The translations under genes and the position numbers were made by a program. A stretch of 64,000 nt of DNA from contig NZ_CP145606.1 in the NCBI RefSeq assembly GCF_028776105.2, positions 248,001-312,000 on the forward strand, given 5' to 3'. Below the pieces are notes generated by a model. The model ran no database searches. It was not told the origin of the DNA and saw nothing but the letters and a program-made list of their open reading frames with translations. This DNA is from Neisseria leonii (GTDB taxonomy: Bacteria > Pseudomonadota > Gammaproteobacteria > Burkholderiales > Neisseriaceae). Below, piece after piece: positions 1-8,097 of the stretch. Numbering within the stretch: the stretch's first letter is position 1; every line of letters starts with the position of its first letter.

Positions 1-522
1 GCAGAACGGGCGGCTGACTGCCAGCCGTACCGCTGCGGCTTCGGCGGCCTGCCGCATGGCTTTTTGCTGCCATGGACGGATCAGGCCGCGCGCATAGGTG
101 CTGCTGTGTTCGGTGACGACAAAGGGAATGTGGTGGCGGCGGGCGATGCGTCCGGCTAGAATGCCGCCGTAGTTCAGGCAGTGGGCGTGCAGCACATTGG
201 GGCGGCCGTGTTCGGCGGCGTAGGCCTCGAACAGGGCTTCGCCTGCGGCCAGCCAGCGGCAGCGGTCGAGATAGGGCAGGCGCGGGAAAAACAGCATGGA
301 ATGGTGGATATGGGTGGCCACGCCGTGTTCGCGGCAGGTTTGGCGGCCGTAAGGCCCGCGCCACAATGAGGAGAATTCGCCGCGTAAAGAGCGGAACACC
401 GGCGCGGCTACGCCCACCTGCACACCGGCACGTGCGAGTGCCTGTGCCTGCTGGCGGAAGAATGTGCCGTTGAGGTCGTCGGCGGAAACGGGATACCACG
501 AGGGCAGAAGCAAAACGTGCAT
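1..522 (-). CDS. Glycosyltransferase family 4, N-terminal part (truncated by window edge)
   Basis: The reading frame is open from an ATG at 520-522 to the left edge of the window, giving 174 residues with no stop seen. The N-terminus (MHVLLLPSWYP, then NGTFFRQQAQALARAG) and the later HAHCLNYGG and VVTEHSS segments are typical of the acceptor-side Rossmann domain of GT-B, family GT4 enzymes. The nucleotide-sugar-binding half lies outside the window. It is the last gene seen in a minus-strand sugar locus with a flippase and wbp genes, so it probably adds a sugar to a lipid-linked glycan at the cytoplasmic face. Donor and acceptor cannot be read from the sequence. An IS remnant separates it from the flippase, so it may be transcribed apart from the rest. 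Confidence 0.85.
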   Translation of the reverse strand, partial: MHVLLLPSWYPVSADDLNGTFFRQQAQALARAGVQVGVAAPVFRSLRGEFSSLWRGPYGRQTCREHGVATHIHHSMLFFPRLPYLDRCRWLAAGEALFEAYAAEHGRPNVLHAHCLNYGGILAGRIARRHHIPFVVTEHSSTYARGLIRPWQQKAMRQAAEAAAVRLAVSRPFC

Positions 523-655
523 GGTGTTCTAAAAAAGATACTGTATTTTTTGTAAAGCGCAATTTGGTTGATTTTTGTCAGATACAAATAACCCCTGCAT
601 ACTGACAAGCAGTAGCGTTGATAGAGTATATATTTAACCAACTCAGTTAACTAAC
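523..655. other. AT-rich upstream region of the glycosyltransferase
   Basis: About 130 bases much richer in A/T than the surroundings lie between the glycosyltransferase start and the IS remnant. They probably hold the glycosyltransferase promoter on the minus strand, but I could not pick a convincing -35/-10 pair. Confidence 0.35.
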
Positions 656-946
656 TTAGGCGGCAGGTGTAAATCTGCCGCCTGTTATTTTATGTTTGTG
701 CCGTTCGGGGTCGGACGGTGTATTGCTCTTGATGCAGACGCAGGCAAATTTCAAAATCTTGCACATCATCAGGACATAAATCTGTTTCGGATGTTTTCCT
801 TCTTTGATTTTCTGCTCAAACCGAGGTCGCCATAGGTCGGTGTGGAGGCAGGCAATTCGGGCGGGCATGTACAGGGCTTTGCGTATAAACCTGTCGCCCG
901 TCTGAATGATGCCCGACTGTATCGGTGGGCGGCAGGACGGGGCGTA
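656..946 (-). pseudogene. IS110-family transposase remnant (C-terminal part)
   Basis: An open frame of about 96 residues has no proper start and begins just after an in-frame stop at 947-949. Its centre reads GDRFIRKALYMPARIACLH, followed by a KEGKHPKQIYVLMM segment. This matches the C-terminal Transposase_20 region of IS110-type (Piv-like) transposases, where a G..x(R)RALYMPA motif precedes a GKPxKxAxxAxMRKLL stretch. The N-terminal DEDD catalytic domain is absent, so this is a dead fragment. A hairpin (GGCGGCAG/CTGCCGCC, 659-682) overlaps its end. Its position between the glycosyltransferase and flippase suggests insertion or rearrangement in the sugar locus. Confidence 0.7.
659..682. terminator. 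GC-rich hairpin at the end of the IS remnant
   Basis: A perfect 8-bp stem GGCGGCAG/CTGCCGCC with an 8-base loop is followed on the plus strand by TGTTATTTTA. It could be a weak terminator or a structural piece of the old insertion sequence. No plus-strand gene ends here. Confidence 0.4.
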
Positions 947-990
947 TCAATGGCGGGCGGTTTATCGGTTTGTGCGTCCGCAGGCGGCGG

Positions 991-2424
991 TTACGGTTTT
1001 CCGTCGGGCGGTTCTGTTGCGGTTTTCAGACGGCCTGCCGTCAGGGCGGCGGCCAAATCGCGGCGGAAAGATACCGCCAATGCAACGGACAATACCGTCC
1101 ACAATAGAGCAAAGGCCGCAGGGTATGCCGCGCCGTATGCCGCATAGGCCGAACCCAGCAGCAGGGCGGCGGCCACGGCGGCATAAGCGGCGGCGCGCGG
1201 CAGCGGCAGCCAGATGCGGCGGGCGTATTCGGTTTTCAGCACGAAAAACAGCGCGAATGCCAGTGACACCGCCAAGGCGGCACCGGCCGCACCGAAAGCG
1301 GGTATCAGCAGCCGCCCCAAGGCCAGATGGGCGCAGAGCGATGCTAAGGTTATCCACAAGGCGGCGCGGCTTTTTTTCCGTACCTGAATGCCGATGCCGC
1401 CGACTTCGGTCAGCGTATAGATCAGGGGCGGCAGCATCACCAGCGGCAGCAGAAACGGCACGGCGGCGTAGTCGGTCGGCAGGAACAGGCGGGTTAACGG
1501 GGCGGCCAGCGCGCTCAGACACCACACGGCGGCAGCCGCACCGGTCAGCAGGCGGAAAATACGGGCGACCGGTGCTAAGTCGCGCTGTTCGTGCACCCAG
1601 CGGAACAATGTCGGTGCCCATATGGTAGAAAAAATACTCTGCACCAAAACCGCAGCGGCGGCAAATCCCGCCGCCAGAGCGTACACGCCCAAAATATCGG
1701 GTGCGGCATACTGTTTCAGCAGCCATTTGTCGGCCGAGCCCAAGCCCCAGTAGGCGAGCGCGGCCAAGGCCAGCGGCAGGCCGTAGTGCAGCAGGCTGCC
1801 GAGCAGGGTGCGGCTGAACGGTGCGCGCAGGGCGGCGGCCAGTTGGATGCGGGTCTGCCATGCCAGCAGCAGCACGGCGGCACTTTGCGAGAGGGCAAAA
1901 GCGGCGGCCAATGTGCCGGTGTCGGCGGGCGCGCCTGCGGCAACGGCGGCGGGTGCCGACAGCAGCAGGCAGAGCTTCGGCCAGACCTGGGCGGCAGAAA
2001 AAGCCAGTGCGCGTTCGTGCAGGCGCAGAATCAGCGACAGGTAGCGGGTAAACAGCCAGGCGGCGGCATACAGGGCAATCCAGAGTTCCCATGCGGGGTT
2101 GCGGCTGCCGAAGAGCAGTTGTGCGGCGGAAAACGGCAGAGCGGCCCACAGCAGCAGGATAAAGGTCAAAGCGGCCAAGGGCGGCAGCAATACGTTTTTC
2201 AGCAGCAGGTTTCGGTCGGGTGCAGCGTGAAATTCGCGGATATAGGCCTGATCCGCGCCCATGCCCGCCACAATCAGTAGCAGCGAAACCGCAGTTTGCA
2301 GCAGCGCGGTGCGGCCGATGTCCTGCGCGGGAAAATACCATGACAGCAGCGGCAGGGTCAGCAGGCCGAGCGCGGCACTGCCGACGGGGCCTAAGGCATA
2401 GGCGGCAACTGTGCGGCGGTTCAT
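991..2424 (-). CDS. Polysaccharide/oligosaccharide flippase (Wzx-like, MOP superfamily)
   Basis: The protein has 477 residues from the ATG at 2422-2424 (MNRRTVAAYALGP). A longer in-frame start exists, but its extra 33 residues are low-complexity and run into an uptake sequence. There are about twelve to fourteen hydrophobic segments along the whole length, with the pattern of polysaccharide_synt/Wzx proteins (YALGPVGSAALGLLTLPLLS at the start; a GLGSADKWLLKQYAAP segment mid-protein). Family members move undecaprenyl-linked sugars across the inner membrane. It lies 52 bases downstream of wbpE, so it is probably co-transcribed with it and likely flips the glycan containing the wbp sugar. The C-terminus (GRLKTATE) is encoded by an uptake sequence. 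Confidence 0.85.
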   Translation of the reverse strand: MNRRTVAAYALGPVGSAALGLLTLPLLSWYFPAQDIGRTALLQTAVSLLLIVAGMGADQAYIREFHAAPDRNLLLKNVLLPPLAALTFILLLWAALPFSAAQLLFGSRNPAWELWIALYAAAWLFTRYLSLILRLHERALAFSAAQVWPKLCLLLSAPAAVAAGAPADTGTLAAAFALSQSAAVLLLAWQTRIQLAAALRAPFSRTLLGSLLHYGLPLALAALAYWGLGSADKWLLKQYAAPDILGVYALAAGFAAAAVLVQSIFSTIWAPTLFRWVHEQRDLAPVARIFRLLTGAAAAVWCLSALAAPLTRLFLPTDYAAVPFLLPLVMLPPLIYTLTEVGGIGIQVRKKSRAALWITLASLCAHLALGRLLIPAFGAAGAALAVSLAFALFFVLKTEYARRIWLPLPRAAAYAAVAAALLLGSAYAAYGAAYPAAFALLWTVLSVALAVSFRRDLAAALTAGRLKTATEPPDGKP

Positions 2425-2476
2425 AGGCGGACTCGGTGCCGTTCGGCAACAGGAGGTGTGCGGTGCGGGCGGTACA

Positions 2477-3601
2477 TCATCGGGCATCGTTTTCAGACGG
2501 CCAAACCGTTTCACCGCCCGCACGGACGGCAGCGTGCAGAGCTTCGGCCACCCGGTTTATTTGCACTTCGGTCAGATACGGGTGCATGGGCAGGCTCAAC
2601 ACTTCCGCTGCGGCACGGTCGCCGACGGGCAGCGTGCGGTGGTCGCCGACGGCAGGTTGTCTGTTCAAAGGAATCGGATAATGCACGGCAGTGGGAATGC
2701 CCGCCGCTTTCAAGGCCGTCTGAACGGCATCGCGGCGGGGCACGCGCACGGTGTATTGTGCGTAGGCACTGCGGTTGTGCGCTGCGATAAAGGGCGGGGC
2801 AATGCCGGTATCCGCGAGCGCGGCGGCATACAGCGCGGCCACGTTTTGCCGCCGCTGCATTTCGTCTTCCAAAATCGCCAGCTTGGGCAGCAGAACGGCC
2901 GCCTGAAGCGTATCCAGACGGCTGTTTACACCCACGCGGATATGGTGGTAGCGGCGGTCTTGACCGTGGCGGGCGATTTGGCGCACGGCTTCTGCCAGCG
3001 CATCGTTATCGGTAAACACCGCGCCGCCGTCGCCGTAGCCGCCCAGCGGTTTGCTGGGGAAGAAACTGGTGCAGGCCAGCGTGGTCAGACTGCATGACGG
3101 GCGGTTTTTGTAGCGTGCGCCGAAACTCTGGGCCGCATCTTCAATCACGGGCAGGCCGTGGCGGGACGCGATGCGGTTGATGGTGTCGAAATCGGCGCAT
3201 TGGCCGTAGAGCGATACGGGAATCAGGGCTTTGGTGCGCGGTGTGATGGCGGCTTCGAGGGCGGCGGGGTCTATGGTGTAGGTGGCGGCGTCAATATCGA
3301 CAAAAACGGGTTTGGCACCGAGCAGGGCAACCGTTTCGGCGGTGGCGATATAGGTGAAACCGGGCGTGATGACTTCATCGCCCGCGCCCACACCCAAAGC
3401 CATCAGCGCGATTTGCAGCGCGTCGGTGCCGTTGGCTACACCGATACAGTGTCTGACACCGCAGAACGCGGCCAGTTTTTCCTCTAACTCTGCCACTTCG
3501 GGGCCGAGAATATACTGGCCGTGTGCCAGCACTTTTTGGATATTGGCGTCGATTTCGGTTTTGATACGCGCTTGTTGGGCGGCGAGGTCGATAAATTGCA
3601 T
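2477..3601 (-). CDS. wbpE: UDP-2-acetamido-2-deoxy-3-oxo-glucuronate aminotransferase (WbpE-like, DegT/DnrJ/EryC1)
   Basis: This 374-residue PLP aminotransferase has the DegT/DnrJ/EryC1 fold. It starts MQFIDLAAQQARIK; the lysine expected to bind PLP is in FFPSKPLGGYGDGGA, and the acidic ring-contact segment is VIEDAAQSFGA. In Pseudomonas aeruginosa WbpE aminates the 3-keto group of UDP-GlcNAcA with L-glutamate as donor. The assignment here rests on the fold and on the presence of wbpA, wbpB and wbpD in the same locus. Related enzymes make other amino sugars, so substrate is an inference from context. The flippase follows closely downstream; a 262-base spacer with REP-like repeats separates it from wbpD upstream. 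Confidence 0.85.
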   Translation of the reverse strand: MQFIDLAAQQARIKTEIDANIQKVLAHGQYILGPEVAELEEKLAAFCGVRHCIGVANGTDALQIALMALGVGAGDEVITPGFTYIATAETVALLGAKPVFVDIDAATYTIDPAALEAAITPRTKALIPVSLYGQCADFDTINRIASRHGLPVIEDAAQSFGARYKNRPSCSLTTLACTSFFPSKPLGGYGDGGAVFTDNDALAEAVRQIARHGQDRRYHHIRVGVNSRLDTLQAAVLLPKLAILEDEMQRRQNVAALYAAALADTGIAPPFIAAHNRSAYAQYTVRVPRRDAVQTALKAAGIPTAVHYPIPLNRQPAVGDHRTLPVGDRAAAEVLSLPMHPYLTEVQINRVAEALHAAVRAGGETVWPSENDAR

Positions 3602-3624
3602 CGGGAGCTTTCAAAAAGTCGGTT

Positions 3625-3707
3625 CGGTCGGAAGGAGGAATCCGACAAAGTACTTGAATAGGCAGTATCGGTATTTCGCCCGGTGTCGGATACAAGTATC
3701 CGACCTA
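3625..3707. repeat. REP/MITE-like element between wbpD and wbpE
   Basis: A degenerate left half (GGTCGGAAGGAGGAATCCGAC) is followed about 40 bases later by the right half palindrome GTCGGATACAAGTATCCGAC ending in CTAC. It belongs to the element family described at 12448-12536. A further half palindrome (ATCGGATTTTTCAATCCGA) lies at about 3756-3775. The rest of the 3602-3863 spacer shows no gene. Confidence 0.7.
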
Positions 3708-3863
3708 CATCAGTATTCATCATTTCGGCCGAACATTTGCCATGCGGTTTAACGCAGATCGGATTTTTCAATCCGACGCTTTGGTTAATCGGCCGCCAGG
3801 GTATCTCATATCCTGTTTGGTGTCGGCCGGACGCGGATCCGGACGGCAGTCATTTTGGCCGAT

Positions 3864-4442
3864 TCAGACGGCCTTGTGCAGCAGGCCGTCTGAAAGGATA
3901 TAGGTATCGCCGCTGTGCGGGCAGCGGGTTTCTCCCGAGCCGGTCAGCGGCAGATCCAGCCGTTCGCCGTATTCGCTGATCCAGCCGGTTTGGCGGGCGG
4001 GTACGCCCGTCATCAGGGCGTAGTCGGGCACGTCTTTGGTGATGACTGCGCCCGCGCCGATAAAGGCGAAACGGCCGATGGTGGTGCCGCAGACGATGGT
4101 GCAGTTTGCGCCCAGGGTTGCGCCGTGTTTGACCAGTGTGTCGCGGTATTCGCTTTTGCGCTCAATCAGCGCGCGCGGGTTGTGGACATTGGTAAACACC
4201 ATGCTGGGGCCGCAGAACACGCCGTCTTCCAAGATTACATTGTCGTACACGGACACATTGTTTTGGATTTTGCAGCGGTTGCCGATGATGACGCGGTTGC
4301 CGACAAAAACGTTCTGGCCGAGAGAACAGTTTTCGCCGATGCGCGCGCCCGCGCAGATATGGACGAAATGCCAGATGCGGCTGCCGGCACCGATTTGCGC
4401 GCCTTCGTCCACAATGGCGCTGGGGTGTACACTGTATGTCAT
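3864..4442 (-). CDS. wbpD: UDP-2-acetamido-3-amino-2,3-dideoxy-glucuronate N-acetyltransferase (WbpD-like)
   Basis: The 192-residue protein is almost entirely left-handed beta-helix hexapeptide repeats, for example [20 protein letters not shown] and [17 protein letters not shown], with a FTNVHNPR loop and a C-terminal [14 protein letters not shown] segment. This is the WbpD class of acetyl-CoA-dependent sugar N-acetyltransferases, which forms the 3-acetamido group in the last step to UDP-2,3-diacetamido-2,3-dideoxy-D-glucuronate. The ATG at 4440-4442 has AAGGA eight bases upstream. REP-like repeats flank it on both sides, and a glutamate-synthase-like gene lies between it and wbpB. Confidence 0.88.
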   Translation of the reverse strand: MTYSVHPSAIVDEGAQIGAGSRIWHFVHICAGARIGENCSLGQNVFVGNRVIIGNRCKIQNNVSVYDNVILEDGVFCGPSMVFTNVHNPRALIERKSEYRDTLVKHGATLGANCTIVCGTTIGRFAFIGAGAVITKDVPDYALMTGVPARQTGWISEYGERLDLPLTGSGETRCPHSGDTYILSDGLLHKAV

Positions 4443-4479
4443 GGTTTATCCTTGAATGGTGTCGGCGGGCTTCCTGATG

Positions 4480-4541
4480 CAGGTCGGATTCTGGAATCCG
4501 ACTATTGGCTGGCCGGTGTCGGATACGGGTATCCGACCTAC
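4480..4541. repeat. REP/MITE-like element, copy upstream of wbpD
   Basis: The left palindrome AGGTCGGATTCTGGAATCCG and right palindrome GTCGGATACGGGTATCCGAC with terminal CTAC are separated by about 17 bases. It is a short copy of the family also seen at 4577-4700, 12448-12536 and 52798-52880. Confidence 0.75.
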
Positions 4542-4576
4542 GTGCTTTCAGACGGCCTTTACGGGGCGTTTTTCTT

Positions 4577-4700
4577 GTAGGTCGGATTCTTGAATCCGAC
4601 GAGGTGGTTTACCAAAAGTGATGCTCAATGCCGGACATTCCGATGTTACCGATTCCGCCTGTTACGGGTGGCCGGTGTCGGATACCAGTATCCGACCTAC
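4577..4700. repeat. REP/MITE-like element, second copy upstream of wbpD
   Basis: It starts GTAGGTCGGATTCTTGAATC and ends in GTATCCGACCTAC. A third left half follows at about 4738-4760 (GTAGGTCGGATTCTGGAATC). Together these fill the 4443-4791 spacer, which has no gene. Confidence 0.75.
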
Positions 4701-4791
4701 GGTGTTTTCAGACGGCCTTTGCGGGGCGTTTTTCTCGTGTAGGTCGGATTCTGGAATCCGGCGAGACAGTTTGTCAAAAGCGTAAAGCAGC

Positions 4792-6441
4792 TTATGCGGG
4801 CAGGTGTTTGGGGCTGAAACTGTTTTCGTCGGCCATGTCCCAAATCTGGCCGTAGAACGAGCCGCTTTCGCTGCCGTCGAGCAGCGCGCCTTTTTTCAGC
4901 AGGTGGTGCTGCTGCGAGAACAGGCGGATGCTGCCGTCGGCCTGGCGGCGCACCAGATGGTAGGCTTTCAGTTCGTCGGGATGTTCCAGTCCCACCGCGC
5001 CGACAATATCGGCCACCGCTTTGAGCGTGTTGGCGTGGAAGTTTTTCACCCGCAGGTATTTGTCGGCCACGACCAGCGCGGTTTGGCGTTCGGGGTCTTG
5101 TGTCGCCACGCCGGTGGGGCAGCGGTTGGTGTGGCAGGAGCGCGACTGGATGCAGCCGACGGCAAACATAAAGCCGCGTGCGCTGTTGCACCAGTCGGCA
5201 CCGATGGCAAGCATACGTGCCACATCGAAGCCGCTGATGATTTTGCCGCTGGCACCCACTTTGATTTTTTCGCGTATGCCCGCGCCCACCAGGGTGTTGT
5301 GCACCAGAAGCAGGCCGTCTGTCAGCGGCATGCCCAGATGGTCCATAAATTCGGGCGGTGCCGCGCCCGTGCCGCCTTCGGCACCGTCCACGACAATAAA
5401 GTCGGGGTAATTGCCGGTGGCGAGCATGGCTTTGACAATCGCCATAAATTCCCACGGCTGGCCGATACACAGTTTGAAGCCGACCGGTTTGCCGCCGGAC
5501 AGTTCGCGCAGCTGCTGCCAGAACGCCACCAGTTCCAGCGGGGTGGAGAAGGCGGAATGGCCGGCGGGCGAGATGCAGTCCACGTTTTGCGGAATATCGC
5601 GTGTGGCGGCGATTTCGGGCGTGATTTTGGCGGCGGGCAGCATACCGCCCTTGCCGGGTTTCGCCCCCTGCGAGATTTTGATTTCAATCATTTTCACGCT
5701 GTCGAGTGCGGCGCGTTTGGCGAAGGTTTCCGGATTGAAGCGGCCGTCGTCGGTGCGGCAGCCGAAATAGCCGGTGCCGATTTCCCAGATGAGGTCGCCG
5801 CCGTGTTTCAGATGGTAGGGGCTGATGCTGCCCTCGCCGGTATCGTGGGCAAAACCGCCCGCTGCCGCGCCCCGGTTGAGGGCTTCAACGGCGTTGGCCG
5901 ACAGGCTGCCGAAACTCATAGCGGAAATGTTGAATACCGACAGCGAATAGGGCCGGCTGCAATGTTCGTTGCCGACGGTAATGCGGAAGTGGCTGTCGGA
6001 CACCTTGCGGCTGTATTGCGATTGGATAAACCATTCGTGGCCTTCGCGGTAGAAGTCGGACAGGGTGCCGAAAGCATCGGTACTGTCTACGTTTTTTGCC
6101 CGCTGGTATACCAAAGCGCGCTGCTGGCGCGAGAACGGTACTTTTTCCTGATCGGTTTCCAGAAAATACTGGCGGATTTCGGGGCGGAAGGTTTCAAACA
6201 GAAAACGGATATGGCCGGCGATGGGGTAATTGCGCAAAATGGCGTGGCGGGTCTGCATTTTGTCGCGGATACCCAGGGCCACCAGCAGGATGCTGGGGAC
6301 AAACAGCCACCAGATGCCCGCCATCAGGGCAAAAACGCTTAACACGGCAAAGACAATCAGCAGGCCGTGGCGCGGCATCATCAGAAAACTGTAATTGGCC
6401 GAGCTTTCTTTGCTCGGTTTGTCGGTAATCGGTGTGCTCAT
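4792..6441 (-). CDS. FMN-binding glutamate synthase-like protein (GltB2 type), membrane anchored
   Basis: The protein has 549 residues. Two hydrophobic segments lie near the N-terminus (about residues 25-60, LLIVFAVLSVFALMAGIWW). They are followed by the Glu_synthase FMN barrel with SAMSFGSLSANAVEALNRGA, GEGSISPYH, KISQGAKPGKGG, VVDGAEGGTGAAP and the cysteine cluster SCHTNRCPTGVAT. Stand-alone members of this family lack the glutamine amidotransferase domain; their exact reaction is mostly not established. It sits between wbpD and wbpB on the same strand. Because WbpE consumes glutamate, a link to glutamate supply is possible, but that is only inference. The ATG is at 6439-6441. Confidence 0.85.
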   Translation of the reverse strand: MSTPITDKPSKESSANYSFLMMPRHGLLIVFAVLSVFALMAGIWWLFVPSILLVALGIRDKMQTRHAILRNYPIAGHIRFLFETFRPEIRQYFLETDQEKVPFSRQQRALVYQRAKNVDSTDAFGTLSDFYREGHEWFIQSQYSRKVSDSHFRITVGNEHCSRPYSLSVFNISAMSFGSLSANAVEALNRGAAAGGFAHDTGEGSISPYHLKHGGDLIWEIGTGYFGCRTDDGRFNPETFAKRAALDSVKMIEIKISQGAKPGKGGMLPAAKITPEIAATRDIPQNVDCISPAGHSAFSTPLELVAFWQQLRELSGGKPVGFKLCIGQPWEFMAIVKAMLATGNYPDFIVVDGAEGGTGAAPPEFMDHLGMPLTDGLLLVHNTLVGAGIREKIKVGASGKIISGFDVARMLAIGADWCNSARGFMFAVGCIQSRSCHTNRCPTGVATQDPERQTALVVADKYLRVKNFHANTLKAVADIVGAVGLEHPDELKAYHLVRRQADGSIRLFSQQHHLLKKGALLDGSESGSFYGQIWDMADENSFSPKHLPA

Positions 6442-6564
6442 AAAAACTCCGCTGAAACCGGCTTTGCCGGTTTAATCGTTGGTATTCGGGCCGTCTGAAA
6501 ACACTGTGGGGACGTTTGGCAGAAGCTGCCGCAGTATATTTTCAGACGGCCTTGCCGGGTGGGA

Positions 6565-7614
6565 TCAATATACCAGAGGCAGTGAGACGGTTTTATTATC
6601 CCGTGCGGACAAATAGGCGGCAATCAGCAGTTCGAGCGATTTCAGGCCTTCGCGCCCGTCGGTTACCGGCCCGGCGCGCCCGCGCATCACGTCGATAACA
6701 TTCTGATAATAGGGTGTGTGGCCGAAACCGTAAACCGATGTGGTGGCGTAATTGGCGGTTTGGATCTGTTCGTCGTAGTCGCGCGTGTCGGCAAACTGCC
6801 ATTGCTGAATTTCATTGACGGCCACGCCGCCGATGCGCACGCTGCCGGTTTCGCCCAGAATGGTAATCGAACCTTCGAGATTTTTCGGGTAGGTACACAT
6901 GGTAACCGCCATCGAGCCCAGCGCACCGTTGCGCCAGCGGATATTCATCACGGCGGTGTCTTCGGTTTCGATGTCGCGGTGGGTGGCCGTCATGGCCTGC
7001 ACGTCCTGTACGGGGCCGATTAACCATTCGGCCAGATCGACGTAATGGCTGGCCTGATTCATCAGCGCGCCGCCGTCAAATTCCCATGTGCCGCGCCAGC
7101 CGGCTTGGTCGTAATAGGCCTGAGGGCGTGTCCAGAACACATTCAGGTGCACCATGGAAATTCTGCCGAAGCGTTTTTCGTCTATGGCGCGTTTGAGCAG
7201 CTGTAAGGTGGCGTTGAGACGGTTTTGCTTGACGACAAACAGCCGCCTGCCTGCACGGTCGGCGGCTTTGACCATACGTTCGCCATCGTGCAGGCGGGTG
7301 GCCATCGGTTTTTCGCTGACCACATGGAAACCGGCTTCCAGCGCGGCCACCGCCTGATCGGGGTGCAGGCCGGAGGGGGTGGTTAAAACGATGATATCGG
7401 CATCGGTTTCGTCCAGCATTCGGGCATAGGAGGCATAGCCTTTGGCACCGGTACGCGCTACGGCCTGTTGCAGCGCGGCGGGGTCGGGGTCGCACACGGC
7501 CGTCAGTTCGCAGTCGGCCGCCAGAGCTTCGAGCGCGCCGAAATGGTTGGCGGCAATGCGGCCGCAGCCGGCCAGTGCGAATTTGATTTTGCGGTTTTGA
7601 ACGGTTTCAAACAT
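6565..7614 (-). CDS. wbpB: UDP-N-acetyl-glucuronate 3-dehydrogenase (WbpB-like, Gfo/Idh/MocA)
   Basis: The 349-residue Gfo/Idh/MocA oxidoreductase starts at the ATG 7612-7614; a start six codons upstream is also in frame. The Rossmann motif is FALAGCGRIAANHFGAL. The family's sugar-binding motif is SEKPMATRLHDGERM, and GGALMNQASHYVDLAEWLIG is the segment holding the conserved histidine. In P. aeruginosa WbpB oxidises C3 of UDP-GlcNAcA and recycles its NAD by reducing 2-oxoglutarate, coupling to WbpE. The assignment depends on the wbpA/D/E context. An inverted pair of uptake sequences (about 6489-6553) follows and may end the transcript. Confidence 0.86.
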   Translation of the reverse strand: MFETVQNRKIKFALAGCGRIAANHFGALEALAADCELTAVCDPDPAALQQAVARTGAKGYASYARMLDETDADIIVLTTPSGLHPDQAVAALEAGFHVVSEKPMATRLHDGERMVKAADRAGRRLFVVKQNRLNATLQLLKRAIDEKRFGRISMVHLNVFWTRPQAYYDQAGWRGTWEFDGGALMNQASHYVDLAEWLIGPVQDVQAMTATHRDIETEDTAVMNIRWRNGALGSMAVTMCTYPKNLEGSITILGETGSVRIGGVAVNEIQQWQFADTRDYDEQIQTANYATTSVYGFGHTPYYQNVIDVMRGRAGPVTDGREGLKSLELLIAAYLSARDNKTVSLPLVY

Positions 7615-7742
7615 TTTTTCTCGTTTTCTCAATATCGGAATCAGGCCGTCTGAAAATCACGGCGGCAGTCGGCGGCCGAAACAGAACAGTTACTTGTTGC
7701 GGCAGACCGCATGCATTCGGGAAGGTGTTTCGGTTTGCGCTG

Positions 7743-8036
7743 CTATAAATCCTTCCAAGATAAACCGAGTTCAGCCAAGCGGGTAATTTTTGCTTTGATA
7801 CGCGCCGTTTCTTCAGGTAGCTTGTCCAGCATGATAGCCCGCGCCTGCTCTTCGGTCAGCTCCCCGCGTATGCGTTCCATTGATATGATTTTGTAGAAAT
7901 CTTGTGGCTCTGCATCTTCGAGAGAGAAGCTGGCTACAATTTGACGGTAAGAATCACGGCCGATAGCGATTTCTTCGGGGGTGCGGTCAACCACTTTCGG
8001 GCGGTCGAATTCTTCAATCATTCGGTTTTTCGTCAT
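7743..8036 (-). CDS. VbhA-like (Fic) antitoxin, no toxin partner nearby
   Basis: A 97-residue protein. The segment IVASFSLEDAEP at residues 33-44 contains S36xxxE40, the spacing of the inhibitory (S/T)xxxE(G/N) motif that class I Fic antitoxins place in the ATP pocket of Fic AMP-transferases. It is followed by ERIRGELTEEQAR (54-66), like the ERxxxGELT segment of VbhA-type proteins. The base after the motif is Asp, not the usual Gly/Asn. In known modules the fic gene is immediately downstream; here the next 128 bases hold no ORF and then wbpB follows, so the toxin is missing or elsewhere. The family call is from motif reading only. Confidence 0.6.
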   Translation of the reverse strand: MTKNRMIEEFDRPKVVDRTPEEIAIGRDSYRQIVASFSLEDAEPQDFYKIISMERIRGELTEEQARAIMLDKLPEETARIKAKITRLAELGLSWKDL

Positions 8037-8097
8037 GTTTATTTTGATATTCGGGTGGGCGGAGGTCTTTCGCCGCCGTTTTCAGACGGCCTTCCGG

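Noticed and set aside
962..2449. A 495-codon open frame on the minus strand in another phase over the flippase
   Set aside because: It is Arg/Pro-rich, lacks domain motifs and reflects GC-rich codon bias; the overlapping 477-residue frame has the expected membrane helices.
7615..7742. A fic toxin fragment downstream of the VbhA-like gene
   Set aside because: No HPFxxGNG motif or open frame is found in the 128 bases in any phase.
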